From NCBI GenBank assembly GCA_964247055.1, contig OZ176052.1:12958001-13022000 (forward strand): DNA of 64,000 nt, given 5' to 3'. The DNA is from Paragordius varius. Its lineage: Eukaryota; Nematomorpha. A program made the position numbers and the translations under genes. The notes beneath the pieces are model-generated. The model saw nothing but the letters and a program-made list of their open reading frames with translations. It made no database searches and had not been told where the DNA came from. Below, piece by piece: positions 15,306 to 27,595 of the stretch (its first letter is position 1; every line of letters starts with the position of its first letter).

Positions 15306-15901
15306 TACATCAAAATATAGTGATAGTTTGGCAAACTCTTTCATATCCGATTTTTACAACGATACTTTAAAAATTAATGTATAAAACTAGTCGCATCAAT
15401 ACTCAAGTTAAACTTTGTCCTTAAAAATCGAATATTGGTCACCGGTGAACAAAATCTTTTTTATATATTCTCTTAGTAGGACTACATCAAAATATAGAGA
15501 TAGTTTGACAAACTCTTTCATATCGATTTTTACAACGATACTTTAAAAATTAAGGTGTTAAACTAGTCGCATCGATACTCAAGTTAAACTTTGTCCTTAA
15601 AAATCGGATATTGGTCACCGGTGAACAAAATTATTTTTTATACTTTCTCTTAGTAAGACTACATCAAAATATAGAGATAGTTTGACAAACTCTTTCATAT
15701 CCGATTTTTACAACGATACTTTAAAAATTAATGTATTAAACTAGTCGCATCAATACTCAAGTTAAACTTTGTCCTTAAAAATCGGATATTGGTCACCGGT
15801 GAACAAAATAATTTTTTATACATTCTCTTAGTAATACTACATCAAAATATAGAGATAGTTTGACAAACTCTTTCATATCCGATTTTTACAACGATACTTT
15901 A
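15306..15901. repeat. Third partial copy of the 12,967-13,562 segment
   Basis: TAGTGATAG at 15,321 and AAAATCTTTTTT at 15,456 match 12,982 and 13,117 with offset 2339 (about 13 monomers). The match ends where one copy has ACTTTATAAATT and the other ACTTTAAAAATT. Confidence 0.78.
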
Positions 15902-16011
15902 AAAATTAATGTATAAAACTAGTCGCATCAATACTCAAGTTAAACTTTGTCCTTAAAAATCGAATATTGGTCACCGGTGAACAAAATTATTTTTTATATA
16001 TTCTCTTAGCA

Positions 16012-17610
16012 AGACTACATCAAAATATAGAGATAGTTTGACAAACTCTTTCATATCCGATTTTTACAACGATACTTTAAAGATTAATGTATTAAACTAG
16101 TCGCATCAATACTCAAGTTAAACTTTGTCCTCAAAAATCGGATATTGGTCACCGGTGAACAAAATTATTTTTTATACATTCTCTTAGCAAGACTACATCA
16201 AAATATAGAGATAGTTTGACAAACTCTTTCATATCCGATTTTTACAACGATACTTTATAAATTAATGTATTAAACTAGTCGTATCAATAAGTCGCATCAA
16301 TACTCAAGTTAAACTTTGTCCTTAAAAATCGGATATTGGTCACCGGTGAACAAAATAATTTTTTATACATTCTCTTAGTAAGACTACATCAAAATATAGA
16401 GATAGTTTGACATACTCTTTCATATCCGATTTTTACAACGATACTTTAAAAATTATGGTATTAAACCAGTCGCATCAATACTCAAGTTAAACTTTGTCCT
16501 TAAAAATCGGATATTAGTCACCGGTGAACAAAATTATTTTTTATACATTCTCTTAGTAAGACTACATCAAAATATAGAGATAGTTTGACAAACTCTTTCA
16601 TATCCGATTTTTACAACGATACTTTAAAAATTATGGTATTAAACCAGTCGCATTAATACTCAAGTTAAACTTTGTCCTTAAAAATCGGATATTGGTCACC
16701 GGTGAACATAATTATTTTTTATACATTCTCTTAGTAAGACTACATCAAAATATAGAGATAGTTTGACAAACTCTTTCATATCCGATTTTTACAACGATAC
16801 TTTAAAAATTAATGTGTTAAACTAGTCCCATCAATCTCAAGTTAAACTTTGTCCTTAAAAATCGGATTTTGGTCACCGGTGAACAAAATTATTTTTTATA
16901 CATTCTCTTAGTAAGACTACATCAAAATATAGAGATAGTTTGACAAACTCTTTCATATCCGATTTTTACAACGATACTTTAAAAATTAATGTATTAAACT
17001 AGTCGCATCAATACTCAAGTTAAACTTTGTCCTCAAAAATCGGATATTGGTCACCGGTGAACAAAATTATTTTTTATACATTCTCTTAGCAAGACTACAT
17101 CAAAATATAGAGATAGTTTGACAAACTCTTTCATATCCGATTTTTACAACGATACTTTATAAATTAATGTATTAAACTAGTCGTATCAATAAGTCGCATC
17201 AATACTCAAGTTAAACTTTGTCCTTAAAAATCGGATATTGGTCACCGGTGAACAAAATAATTTTTTATACATTCTCTTAGTAAGACTACATCAAAATATA
17301 GAGATAGTTTGACATACTCTTTCATATCCGATTTTTACAACGATACTTTAAAAATTATGGTATTAAACCAGTCGCATCAATACTCAAGTTAAACTTTGTC
17401 CTTAAAAATCGGATATTGGTCACCGGTGAACAAAATTATTTTTTATACATTCTCTTAGTAAGACTACATCAAAATATAGAGATAGTTTGACAAACTCTTT
17501 CATATCCGATTTTTACAACGATACTTTAAAAATTATGGTATTAAACCAGTCGCATTAATACTCAAGTTAAACTTTGTCCTTAAAAATCGGATATTGGTCA
17601 CCGGTGAACA
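16012..17610. repeat. Tandem duplication, period 902 bp (5 monomers)
   Basis: 16,012-16,708 repeats at 16,914-17,610. Markers are GTCCTCAAAAATCGG (16,131/17,033), GACATACTCTTTC (offset 902) and CGCATTAATACTC (16,651/17,553). A few base differences, such as ATTAGTCACC at 16,515 in copy 1 only, postdate the duplication. Confidence 0.83.
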
Positions 17611-17773
17611 AAATTATTTTTTATACATTCTCTTAGTAAGACTACATCAAAATATAGAGATAGTTTGACAAACTCTTTCATATCCGATTTTTACAACGAT
17701 ACTTTAAAAATTAATGTATAAAACTAGTCGCATCAATACTCAAGCTAAACTTTGTCCTTAAAAATGGGATATT

Positions 17774-18128
17774 GGTCACCGGTGAACAAAACTATTTTTT
17801 ATGTATTCTCTTAGTACACTACATCAAAATATAGAGATAGTTTGACAAACTCTTTCATATCAGATTTTTACAACGATACTTTAAAAATTAATGTATAATT
17901 TAGCATACGACAATATTCAAGTTAAACTTTGTCCTTAAAAATCGGATATTGGTAACCGGTGAACGAAACTATTTTCTATACATTCTCTTAGGAGGACTAC
18001 ATCAAAATATAGAGATAGTTTGGCAAACTCTTTCATATCCGATTTTTACAACGATACTTTAAATATTATGGTATTAAACCAGTCGCATCAATACTCAAGT
18101 TAAACTTTGTCCTTAAAAATCGGATATT
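17774..18128. repeat. Two most diverged monomers
   Basis: These copies carry many private changes: ATGTATTCTCTTAGTACAC near 17,800, ATCAGATTTTT near 17,862, the segment ATTTAGCATACGACAATATTC (about 17,898-17,918) in place of AAACTAGTCGCATCAATACTC, GGTAACCGG at 17,951, GAACGAAAC and TTAGGAGGAC. Length remains 177-178 bp. The following monomer has GGTCATTGG at 18,129. High divergence inside a homogeneous array suggests a stretch that has escaped recent exchange. Confidence 0.75.
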
Positions 18129-20084
18129 GGTCATTGGTGAACATAATTATTTTTTATACATTCTCTTAGTAAGACTACATCAAATATAGAGATAGTTTGA
18201 CAAACTCTTTCATATCCGATTTTTACAACGATACTTTAAAAATTAATGTATAAAACTAGTCGCATCAATACTCAAGTTAAACTTTATCCTTAAAAATTGA
18301 ATATTGGTCACCGGTGAACAAAATAATTTTTTATACATTCTCTTATTAACTACATCAAAATATAGAGATAGTTTGACAAACTCTTTCATATCCGATTTTT
18401 ACAACGATACTTTAAAAATTACTGTATTAAACTAGTCGTATCAATACTCAAGTTAAACTTTGTCCTTAAAAATCGAATATTGGTTACCGGTGAACAAAAT
18501 TATTTTTTATACATTCTCTTAGTAAGACTACATCAAAATATAGAGATAGTTTGGCAAACTCTTTCATATCCGATTTTTACAACGATACTTTAAAAATTAA
18601 TGTATAAAACTAGTCGCATCAATACTCAAGTTAAACTTTGTCCTTAAAAATCGGATATTGGTCACCGGTGAACAAAATTTTTTTATACATTCTCTTAGTA
18701 AGACTACATCAAAATATAGAGATAGTTCGGCAAACTCTTTCCTCCGATTTTTACAACGATACTTTAAAAATTAATGTATAAAACTAGTCGCATCAATACT
18801 CAAGTTAAACTTTGTCCTTAAAAATCGAATATTTATCACCGGTGAACAAAATTATTTTTTATACATTCTCTTAGTAAGACTACATCAAAATATAGAGATA
18901 GTTTGGCAAACTCTTTCATATCCGATTTTTACAACGATACTTTAAAAATTAATGTATAAAACTAGTCGCATCAATACTCAAGTTAAACTTTGTCCTTAAA
19001 AATCGAATATTGGTCACCGGTGAACAAAATAATTTTTTTACATTCTCTTAGTAGGACTACATCAAAATATAGAGATAGTTTGGCAAACTCTTTCATATCC
19101 GATTTTTACAACGATACTTTAAAAATTAATGTATAAAACTAGTCGCATCAATACTCAAGTTAAACTTTGTCCTTAAAAATCGGATATTGGTCACCGGTGA
19201 ACAAAATTATTTTTTATACATTCTCTTAGTAAGACTACATCAAAATATAGAAATAGTTTGACAAACTCTTTCATATCCGATTTTTACAACGATACTTTAA
19301 AAATTAATGTATTAAACTAGTCGTATGAATACTCAAGCTAAACTTTGTCCTTAAAAATCGGATATTGGTCACCGGTGAACAAAATTATTTTTTATACATT
19401 CTCTTAGTAGGACTACATCAAAATATAGAGATAGTTTGGCAAAGTGTTTCATATCCGATTTTTACAAAGATACTTTAAAAATTAATGTATAAAACTAATC
19501 GCATCAATACTCAAGTTAAACTTTGTCCTTAAAAATCGAATATTGGTCACCGGTGAACAAAATTATTTTTTATACATTCTCTTAGTAGGACTACATCAAA
19601 ATATAGAGATAGTTTGGCAAACTGTTTCATATCCGATTTTTACAACGATACTTTAAAAATTAATGTATAAAACTAGTCGCATCAATACTCAAGTTAAACT
19701 TTGTCCTTAAAAATCGGATATTGGTCACCGGTGAACAAAATTATTTTTTATACATTCTCTTAGTAGGACGACATCAAAATATAGAAATAGTTTGACAAAC
19801 TGTTTCATATCCGATTTTTACAACGATACTTTAAAAATTAATGTATTAAACTAGTCGCATCAATACTTAAGTTAAACTTTGTCCTTAAAAATCGAATATT
19901 GGTCACCGGTGAACAAAATTATTTTTTATACATTCTCTTAGTAGGACTACATCAAAATATAGAGATAGTTTGGCAAACTGTTTCATATCCGATTTTTACA
20001 ACGATACTTTAAAAATTAATGTATAAAACTAGTCGCATCAATACTCAAGTTAAACTTTGTCCTTAAAAATCGGATATTGGTCAC

Positions 20085-21870
20085 CGGTGAACAAAATTAT
20101 TTTTTATACATTCTCTTAGTAAGACTACATCAATATATAGAAATAGTTTGACAAACTCTTTCATATCCGATTTTTAAAACGATACTTTAAAAATTAATGT
20201 ATTAAACTAGTCGCATCAATACTCAAGTTAAACTTTGTCCTTAAAAATCGGATATTGGTGACCGGTGAACAAAATTATTTTTTATACATTCTCTTAGTAG
20301 GACGACATCAAAATATAGAGATAGTTTGGCAAACTGTTTCATATCCGATTTTTACAACGATACTTTAAAAATTAATGTATTAAACTAGGCGTATCAATAA
20401 ATCGCATCAATACTCAAGTTAAACTTTGTCCTTAAAAATCGGATATTGGTTACCGGTGAACAAAATAATTTTTTATACATTCTCTTAGTAAGACTACATC
20501 AAAATATAGAAATAGTTTGACAAACTCTTTCATATCCGATTTTTACAACGATACTTTAAAAATTAATGTATTAAACTAGTCGCATCAATACTCAAGTTAA
20601 ACTTTGTCCTTAAAAATCGGATATTGGTCACCGGTGAACAAAATTATTTTTTATACATTCTCTTAGTAAGACTACATCAAAATATAGAAATAGTTTGACA
20701 AACTCTTTCATATCCGATTTTTAAAACGATACTTTAAAAATTAATGTATTAAACTAGTCGCATCAATACTCAAGCTAAACATTGTCCTTAAAAATCGGAT
20801 ATTGGTCACCGGTGAACAAAACTATTTTTTATACATTCTCTTATTAAGACTACATCAAAATATAGAGATAGTTTGACAAACTCTTTCCTATCCGATTTTT
20901 ACAGCGATACTTTAAAAATTAATGTATTAAACTAGTCGCATCAATACTCAAGTTAAACTTTGTCCTTAAAAATCGGATAAAATATAGAGATAGTTTGGCA
21001 AACTGTTTCATATCCGATTTTTACAACGATACTTTAAAAATTAATGTATAAAACTAGGCGTATCAGTAAATCGCATCAATACTCAAGTTAAACTTTGTCC
21101 TTTAAATTCGGATATTGGTCACCGGTGAACAAAATTAATTTTTATACATTCTCTTAGTAGGACTACATCAAAATATAGAGATAGTTTGGCAAACTGTTTC
21201 ATATCCGATTTTTACAACGATACTTTAAAAATTAATGTATAAAACTAGTCGCATCAATACTCAAGTTAAACTTTGTCCTTAAAAATCGAGTATTGGTCAC
21301 CGGTGAACAAAATTATTTTTTATACATTCTCTTAGTAAGACTACATCAAAATATAGAAATAGTTTGACAAACTCTTTCATATCCGATTTTTAAAACGATA
21401 CTTTAAAAATTAATGTATTAAACTAGTCGCATCAATACTCAAGTTAAACTTTGTCCTTAAAAATCGGATATTGGTGACCGGTGAACAAAATTATTTTTTA
21501 TACATTCTCTTAGTAGGACGACATCAAAATATAGAGATAGTTTGGCAAACTGTTTCATATCCGATTTTTACAACGATACTTTAAAAATTAATGTATAAAA
21601 CTAGGCGTATCAATAAATCGCATCAATACTCAAGTTAAACTTTGTCCTTAAAAATCGGATATTGGTTACCGGTGAACAAAATAATTTTTTATACATTCTC
21701 TTAGTAAGACTACATCAAAATATAGAAATAGTTTGACAAACTCTTTCATATCCGATTTTTACAACGATACTTTAAAAATTAATGTATTAAACTAGTCGCA
21801 TCAATACTCAAGTTAAACTTTGTCCTTAAAAATCGGATATTGGTCACCGGTGAACAAAATTATTTTTTAT
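20085..21870. repeat. Segmental duplication 20,085-20,655 / 21,301-21,870, offset 1216 bp
   Basis: GGTGACCGGTG with the neighbouring AGGACGACATC occurs at 20,257 and 21,473, and TTTTTAAAACG at 20,171 and 21,387. Both pairs have offset 1216. Adding back the 56 bp lost at 20,979 gives 1272 bp, or seven monomers, so the deletion probably occurred in the segment between the copies after duplication. Confidence 0.72.
20804..21116 (+). repeat. Truncated monomer (56-bp internal deletion at 20,979/20,980)
   Basis: The spacing between GGTCACC at 20,804 and the next at 21,117 is 313 bp instead of the 369 bp expected for two monomers. Sequence runs directly from ATCGGATA (ending 20,979) into AAATATAGAG. 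This removes the TCACCGGTGA dyad, the A+T tract and the TAGT hairpin in one copy. The removed 56 bp lie between short A-rich sequences, which fits a small deletion rather than unequal exchange, since monomer phase is lost. Confidence 0.85.
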
Positions 21871-21887
21871 ACATTCTCTTAGTACGA

Positions 21888-24800
21888 CATCAAAATATAG
21901 AGATAGTTTGGCAAACTGTTTCATATCCGATTTTTACAACGATACTTTAAAAATTAATGTATAAAACTAGGCGTATCAATAAATCGCATCAATACTCAAG
22001 TTAAACTTTGTCCTTAAAAATCGGATATTGGTCACCGGTGAACAAAATTAATTTTTATACATTCTCTTAGTAGGACTACATCAAAATATAGAGATAGTTT
22101 GGCAAACTGTTGCATATCCGATTTTTACAACGATACTTTAAAAATTAATGTATAAAACTAGTCGCATCAATACTCAAGTTAAACTTTGTCCTTAAAAATC
22201 GAATATTAATCACCGGTGAACAAAATTATTTTTTATACATTCTCTTAGTAAGACTACATCAAAATATAGATATAGTTTGACAAACTCTTTCATATACGAT
22301 TTTTAAAACGATACTTTAAAAATTAATGTATAAAACTAGGCGTATCAATAAATCGCATCAATACTCAAGTTAAACTTTGTCCTTAAAAATCGGATATTGG
22401 TCACCGGTGAACAAATTTAATTTTTATACATTCTCTTAGTAGGACTACATCAAAATATAGAGATAGTTTAGCAAACTGTTTCATATCCGATTTTTACAAC
22501 GATACTTTAAAAATTAATGTATAAAACTAGTCGCATCAATACTCAAGTTAAACTTTGTCCTTAAAAATCGAATATTGGTCACCGGTGAACAAAATTATTT
22601 TTTATACATTCTCTTAGTAAGACTACATCAAAATATAGAAATAGTTTGACAAACTCTTTCATATCCGATTTTTACAACGATACTTCAAAAATTATGGTAT
22701 TAAACCAGTCGCATCAATACTCAAGTTAAACTTTGTCTTTAAACATCGGATATTTGTCACCGGTGAACAAAATTATTTTTTATACATTCTCTTAGTAGGA
22801 CTACATCAAAATATAGAGATAGTTTGGCAAACTGTTTCATATCCGATTTTTACAACGATACTTTAAAAATTAATGTATAAAACTAGTCGCATCAATACTC
22901 AAGTTAAACTTTGTCCTTAAAAATCGGATATTGGTCACCGGTGAAGAAATTAATTTTTTTTTATACATTCTCTTAGTAAGACTACATCAAAATATAGAAA
23001 TAGTTTGACAAATTCTTTCATATCCGATTTTTAAAACGATACTTTAAAAATTAATGTATTAAACTAGTCGCATCAATACCTAAGTTAAACTTTGTCCTTA
23101 AAAATCGGATATTGGTCACCGGTGAACAAAATAATTTTTTATACATTCTCTTAGTAAGACTACATCAAAATATAGAAATAGTTTGACAAACTCTTTCATA
23201 TCCGATTTTTACAACGATACTTTAAAAATTAATGTATTAAACTAGTCGCATCAATACTCAAGTTAAACTTTGTCCTTAAAAATCGAATATTGGTCACCGG
23301 TGAACAAAATTATTTTTTATACATTCTCTTAGTAGGACGACATCAAAATATAGAGATAGTTTGGCAAACTGTTTCATATCCGATTTTTACAACGATACTT
23401 TAAAAATTAATGTATAAAACTAGGCGTATCTATAAATCGCATCAATACTCAAGTTAAACTTTGTCCTTAAAAATCGGATATTGGTCACCGGTGAACAAAA
23501 TTAATTTTTATACATTCTCTTAGTAGGACTACATCAAAATATAGAGATAGTTTGGCAAACTGTTGCATATCCGATTTTTACAACGATACTTTAAAAATTA
23601 ATGTATAAAACTAGTCGCATCAATACTCAAGTTAAACTTTGTCCTTAAAAATCGAATATTAATCACCGGTGAACAAAATTATTTTTTATACATTCTCTTA
23701 GTAAGACTACATCAAAATATAGATATAGTTTGACAAACTCTTTCATATACGATTTTTAAAACGATACTTTAAAAATTAATGTATAAAACTAGGCGTATCA
23801 ATAAATCGCATCAATACTCAAGTTAAACTTTGTCCTTAAAAATCGGATATTGGTCACCGGTGAACAAATTTAATTTTTATACATTCTCTTAGTAGGACTA
23901 CATCAAAATATAGAGATAGTTTAGCAAACTGTTTCCGATTTTTACAACGATACTTTAAAAATTAATGTATAAAACTAGTCGCATCAATACTCAAGTTAAA
24001 CTTTGTCCTTAAAAATCGAATATTGGTCACCGGTGAACAAAATTATTTTTTATACATTCTCTTAGTAAGACTACATCAAAATATAGAAATAGTTTGACAA
24101 ACTCTTTCATATCCGATTTTTACAACGATACTTCAAAAATTATGGTATTAAACCAGTCGCATCAATACTCAAGTTAAACTTTGTCTTTAAACATCGGATA
24201 TTTGTCACCGGTGAACAAAATTATTTTTTATACATTCTCTTAGTAAGACTACATCAAAATATAGAAATAGTTTGACAAACTCTTTCATATCCGATTTTTA
24301 CAACGATACTTTAAAAATTAATGTATTAAACTAGTCGCATCAATACTCAAGTTAAACTTTGTCCTTAAATATCGGATATTGGTCACCGGTGAAGAAATTA
24401 ATTTTTTTTTATACATTCTCTTAGTAAGACTACATCAAAATATAGAAATAGTTTGACAAATTCTTTCATATCCGATTTTTAAAACGATACTTTAAAAATT
24501 AATGTATTAAACTAGTCGCATCAATACCTAAGTTAAACTTTGTCCTTAAAAATCGGATATTGGTCACCGGTGAACAAAATAATTTTTTATACATTCTCTT
24601 AGTAAGACTACATCAAAATATAGAAATAGTTTGACAAACTCTTTCATATCCGATTTTTACAACGATACTTTAAAAATTAATGTATTAAACTAGTCGCATC
24701 AATACTCAAGTTAAACTTTGTCCTTAAAAATCGGATATTGGTCACCGGTGAACAAAATTATTTTTTATATATTCTCTTAGTAAGACGACATCAAAATATA

Positions 24801-26221
24801 GAGATAGTTTGGCAAACTGTTTCATATCCGATTTTTACAACGATACTTTAAAAATTAATGTATAAAACTAGGCGTATCAATAAATCGCATCAATACTCAA
24901 GTTAAACTTTGTCCTTAAAAATCGGATATTGGTCACCGTTGAACAAAATTAATTTTTATACATTCTCTTAGTAGGACTACATCAAAATATAGAGATAGTT
25001 TGGCAAACTGTTGCATATCCGATTTTTACAACGATACTTTAAAAATTAATGTATAAAACTAGTCGCATCAATACTCAAGTTAAACTTTGTCCTTAAAAAT
25101 CGAATATTAATCACCGGTGAACAAAATTATTTTTTATACATTCTCTTAGTAAGACTACATCAAAATATAGATATAGTTTGACAAACTCTTTCATATACGA
25201 TTTTTAAAACGATACTTTAAAAATTAATGTATAAAACTAGGCGTATCAATAAATCGCATCAATACTCAAGTTAAACTTTGTCCTTAAAAATCGGATATTG
25301 GTCACCGGTGAACAAATTTAATTTTTATACATTCTCTTAGTAGGACTACATCAAAATATAGAGATAGTTTAGCAAACTGTTTCATATCCGATTTTTACAA
25401 CGATACTTTAAAAATTAATGTATAAAACTAGTCGCATCAATACTCAAGTTAAACTTTGTCCTTAAAAATCGAATATTGGTCACCGGTGAACAAAATTATT
25501 TTTTATACATTCTCTTAGTAAGACTACATCAAAATATAGAAATAGTTTGACAAACTCTTTCATATCCGATTTTTACAACGATACTTCAAAAATTATGGTA
25601 TTAAACCAGTCGCATCAATACTAAAGTTAAACTTTGTCTTTAAACATCGGATATTTGTCACCGGTGAACAAAATTATTTTTTATACATTCTCTTAGTAAG
25701 ACTACATCAAAATATAGAAATAGTTTGACAAACTCTTTCATATCCGATTTTTACAACGATACTTTAAAAATTAATGTATTAAACTAGTCGCATCAATACT
25801 CAAGTTAAACTTTGTCCTTAAAAATCGGATATTGGTCACCGGTGAAGAAATTAATTTTTTTTTATACATTCTCTTAGTAAGACTACATCAAAATATAGAA
25901 ATAGTTTGACAAATTCTTTCATATCCGATTTTTAAAACGATACTTTAAAAATTAATGTATTAAACTAGTCGCATCAATACCTAAGTTAAACTTTGTCCTT
26001 AAAAATCGGATATTGGTCACCGGTGAACAAAATAATTTTTTATACATTCTCTTAGTAAGACTACATCAAAATATAGAAATAGTTTGACAAACTCTTTCAT
26101 ATCCGATTTTTACAACGATACTTTAAAAATTAATGTATTAAACTAGTCGCATCAATACTCAAGTTAAACTTTGTCCTTAAAAATCGGATATTGGTCACCG
26201 GTGAACAAAATTATTTTTTAT
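21888..26221. repeat. 8-monomer higher-order repeat, period about 1450 bp, three copies
   Basis: Markers recur with spacing 1453/1448: CTGTTGCATATCC at 22,111, 23,564 and 25,012, and GGTGAAGAAATTAATT at 22,943, 24,391 and 25,844. Other unit-specific changes are AATATTAATCACC, GATATAGTTTG with ATACGATTTTTAAAACG, and TCTTTAAACATCGGATATTTGTC. The 5-bp difference in spacing comes from a deletion at about 23,930 (TGTTTCCGATT). One monomer of the unit differs between copy 1 (type A, about 22.8-22.95 kb) and copies 2-3 (type B). Confidence 0.87.
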
Positions 26222-27586
26222 ACATTCTCTTAGTTGGACTACATCAAAATATAGAGATAGTTTGGCAAACTGTTTCATATCCGATTTTTACAACGATACT
26301 TTAAAAATTAATGTATAAAACTAGGTGTATCAATAAATGGAATCAATACTCAAGTTAAACTTTGTCCTTAAAAATCGGATATTGGTCACCGGTGAACAAA
26401 ATTAATTTTTATACATTCTCTTAGTAGGACTACATTAAAATAAAGAGATAGTTTGGCAAACTGTTTCATATCCGATTTTTACAACGATACTTTAAAAATT
26501 AATGTATAAAACTAGTAGTATCAATACTCAAGTTAAACTTTGTCCTTAAAAATCGAATATTGGTCACCGGTGAACAAAATTATTTTTTAAATATTCTCTT
26601 AGTAAGACTACATCAAAATATAGAAATAGTTTGACAAACTCTTTCATATACGATTTTTAAAACGATACTTTAAAAATTAATGTATAAAACTAGTCGCATC
26701 AATACTCAAGTTAAACTTTGTCCTTAAAAATCGAATATTGGTCACCGGTGAACAAAATTATTTTTTAAATATTCTCTTAGTAAGACTACATCAAAATATA
26801 GAAATAGTTTGACAAATTCTTTCATATCCGATTTTTAAAACGATACTTTAAAAATTAATGTATTAAACTAGTCGCATCAATACCTAAGTTAAACTTTGTC
26901 CTTAAAAATCGGATATTGGTCACCGGTGAACAAAATAATTTTTTATACATTCTCTTAGTAAGACTACATCAAAATATAGAAATAGTTTGACAAACTCTTT
27001 CATATCCGATTTTTACAACGATACTTTAAAAATTAATGTATTAAACTAGTCGCATCAATACTCAAGTTAAACTTTGTCCTTAAAAATCGGATATTGGTCA
27101 CCGGTGAACAAAATTATTTTTTATACATTCTCTTAGTTGGACTACATCAAAATATAGAGATAGTTTGGCAAACTGTTTCATATCCGATTTTTACAACGAT
27201 ACTTTAAAAATTAATGTATAAAACTAGGTGTATCAATAAATGGAATCAATACTCAAGTTAAACTTTGTCCTTAAAAATCGGATATTGGTCACCGGTGAAC
27301 AAAATTAATTTTTATACATTCTCTTAGTAGGACTACATTAAAATAAAGAGATAGTTTGGCAAACTGTTTCATATCCGATTTTTACAACGATACTTTAAAA
27401 ATTAATGTATAAAACTAGTCGCATCAATACTCAAGTTAAACTTTGTCCTTAAAAATCGAATATTGGTCACCGGTGAACAAAATTATTTTTTAAATATTCT
27501 CTTAGTAAGACTACATCAAAATATAGAAATAGTTTGACAAACTCTTTCATATACGATTTTTAAAACGATACTTTAAAAATTAATGT
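25868..27586. repeat. Tandem duplication, period 903 bp (5 monomers)
   Basis: 25,868-26,683 repeats at 26,771-27,586. Shared markers are AGGTGTATCAATAAATGGAATC (GGTGTAT at 26,324/27,227), TTAGTTGGACTAC, TACATTAAAATAAAGAG and ATTTTTTAAATATTC. The first copy has TAGTAGTATC where the second has TAGTCGCATC. The same marker at 29,942 shows a third copy of part of the unit. Confidence 0.8.
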
Positions 27587-27595
27587 ATTAAACTA

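Larger units (their letters stand above)
10632..19400. repeat. Array subregion 2: mixed segmental duplications
   Basis: Still mostly GAGATAGTTTG monomers, with markers GTGAACATAATT (11,870; 12,755; 13,830; 16,710), AAAATCTTTTTTATATATTC (three copies), GGTCAGCGG (two copies) and ACTAGTGGCATC. A 543-bp spaced pair sits at 14.6/15.2 kb (TTCATCCAATTTTAAC at 14,621 and 15,164). I found no gene and no foreign sequence. Confidence 0.7.

Noticed and set aside
17890-17925. Possible foreign insertion at TTTAGCATACGACAATATTC
   Set aside because: The monomer length is unchanged (177 bp) and flanks are in register, so this is a replaced or heavily mutated stretch of the monomer and not an insertion.
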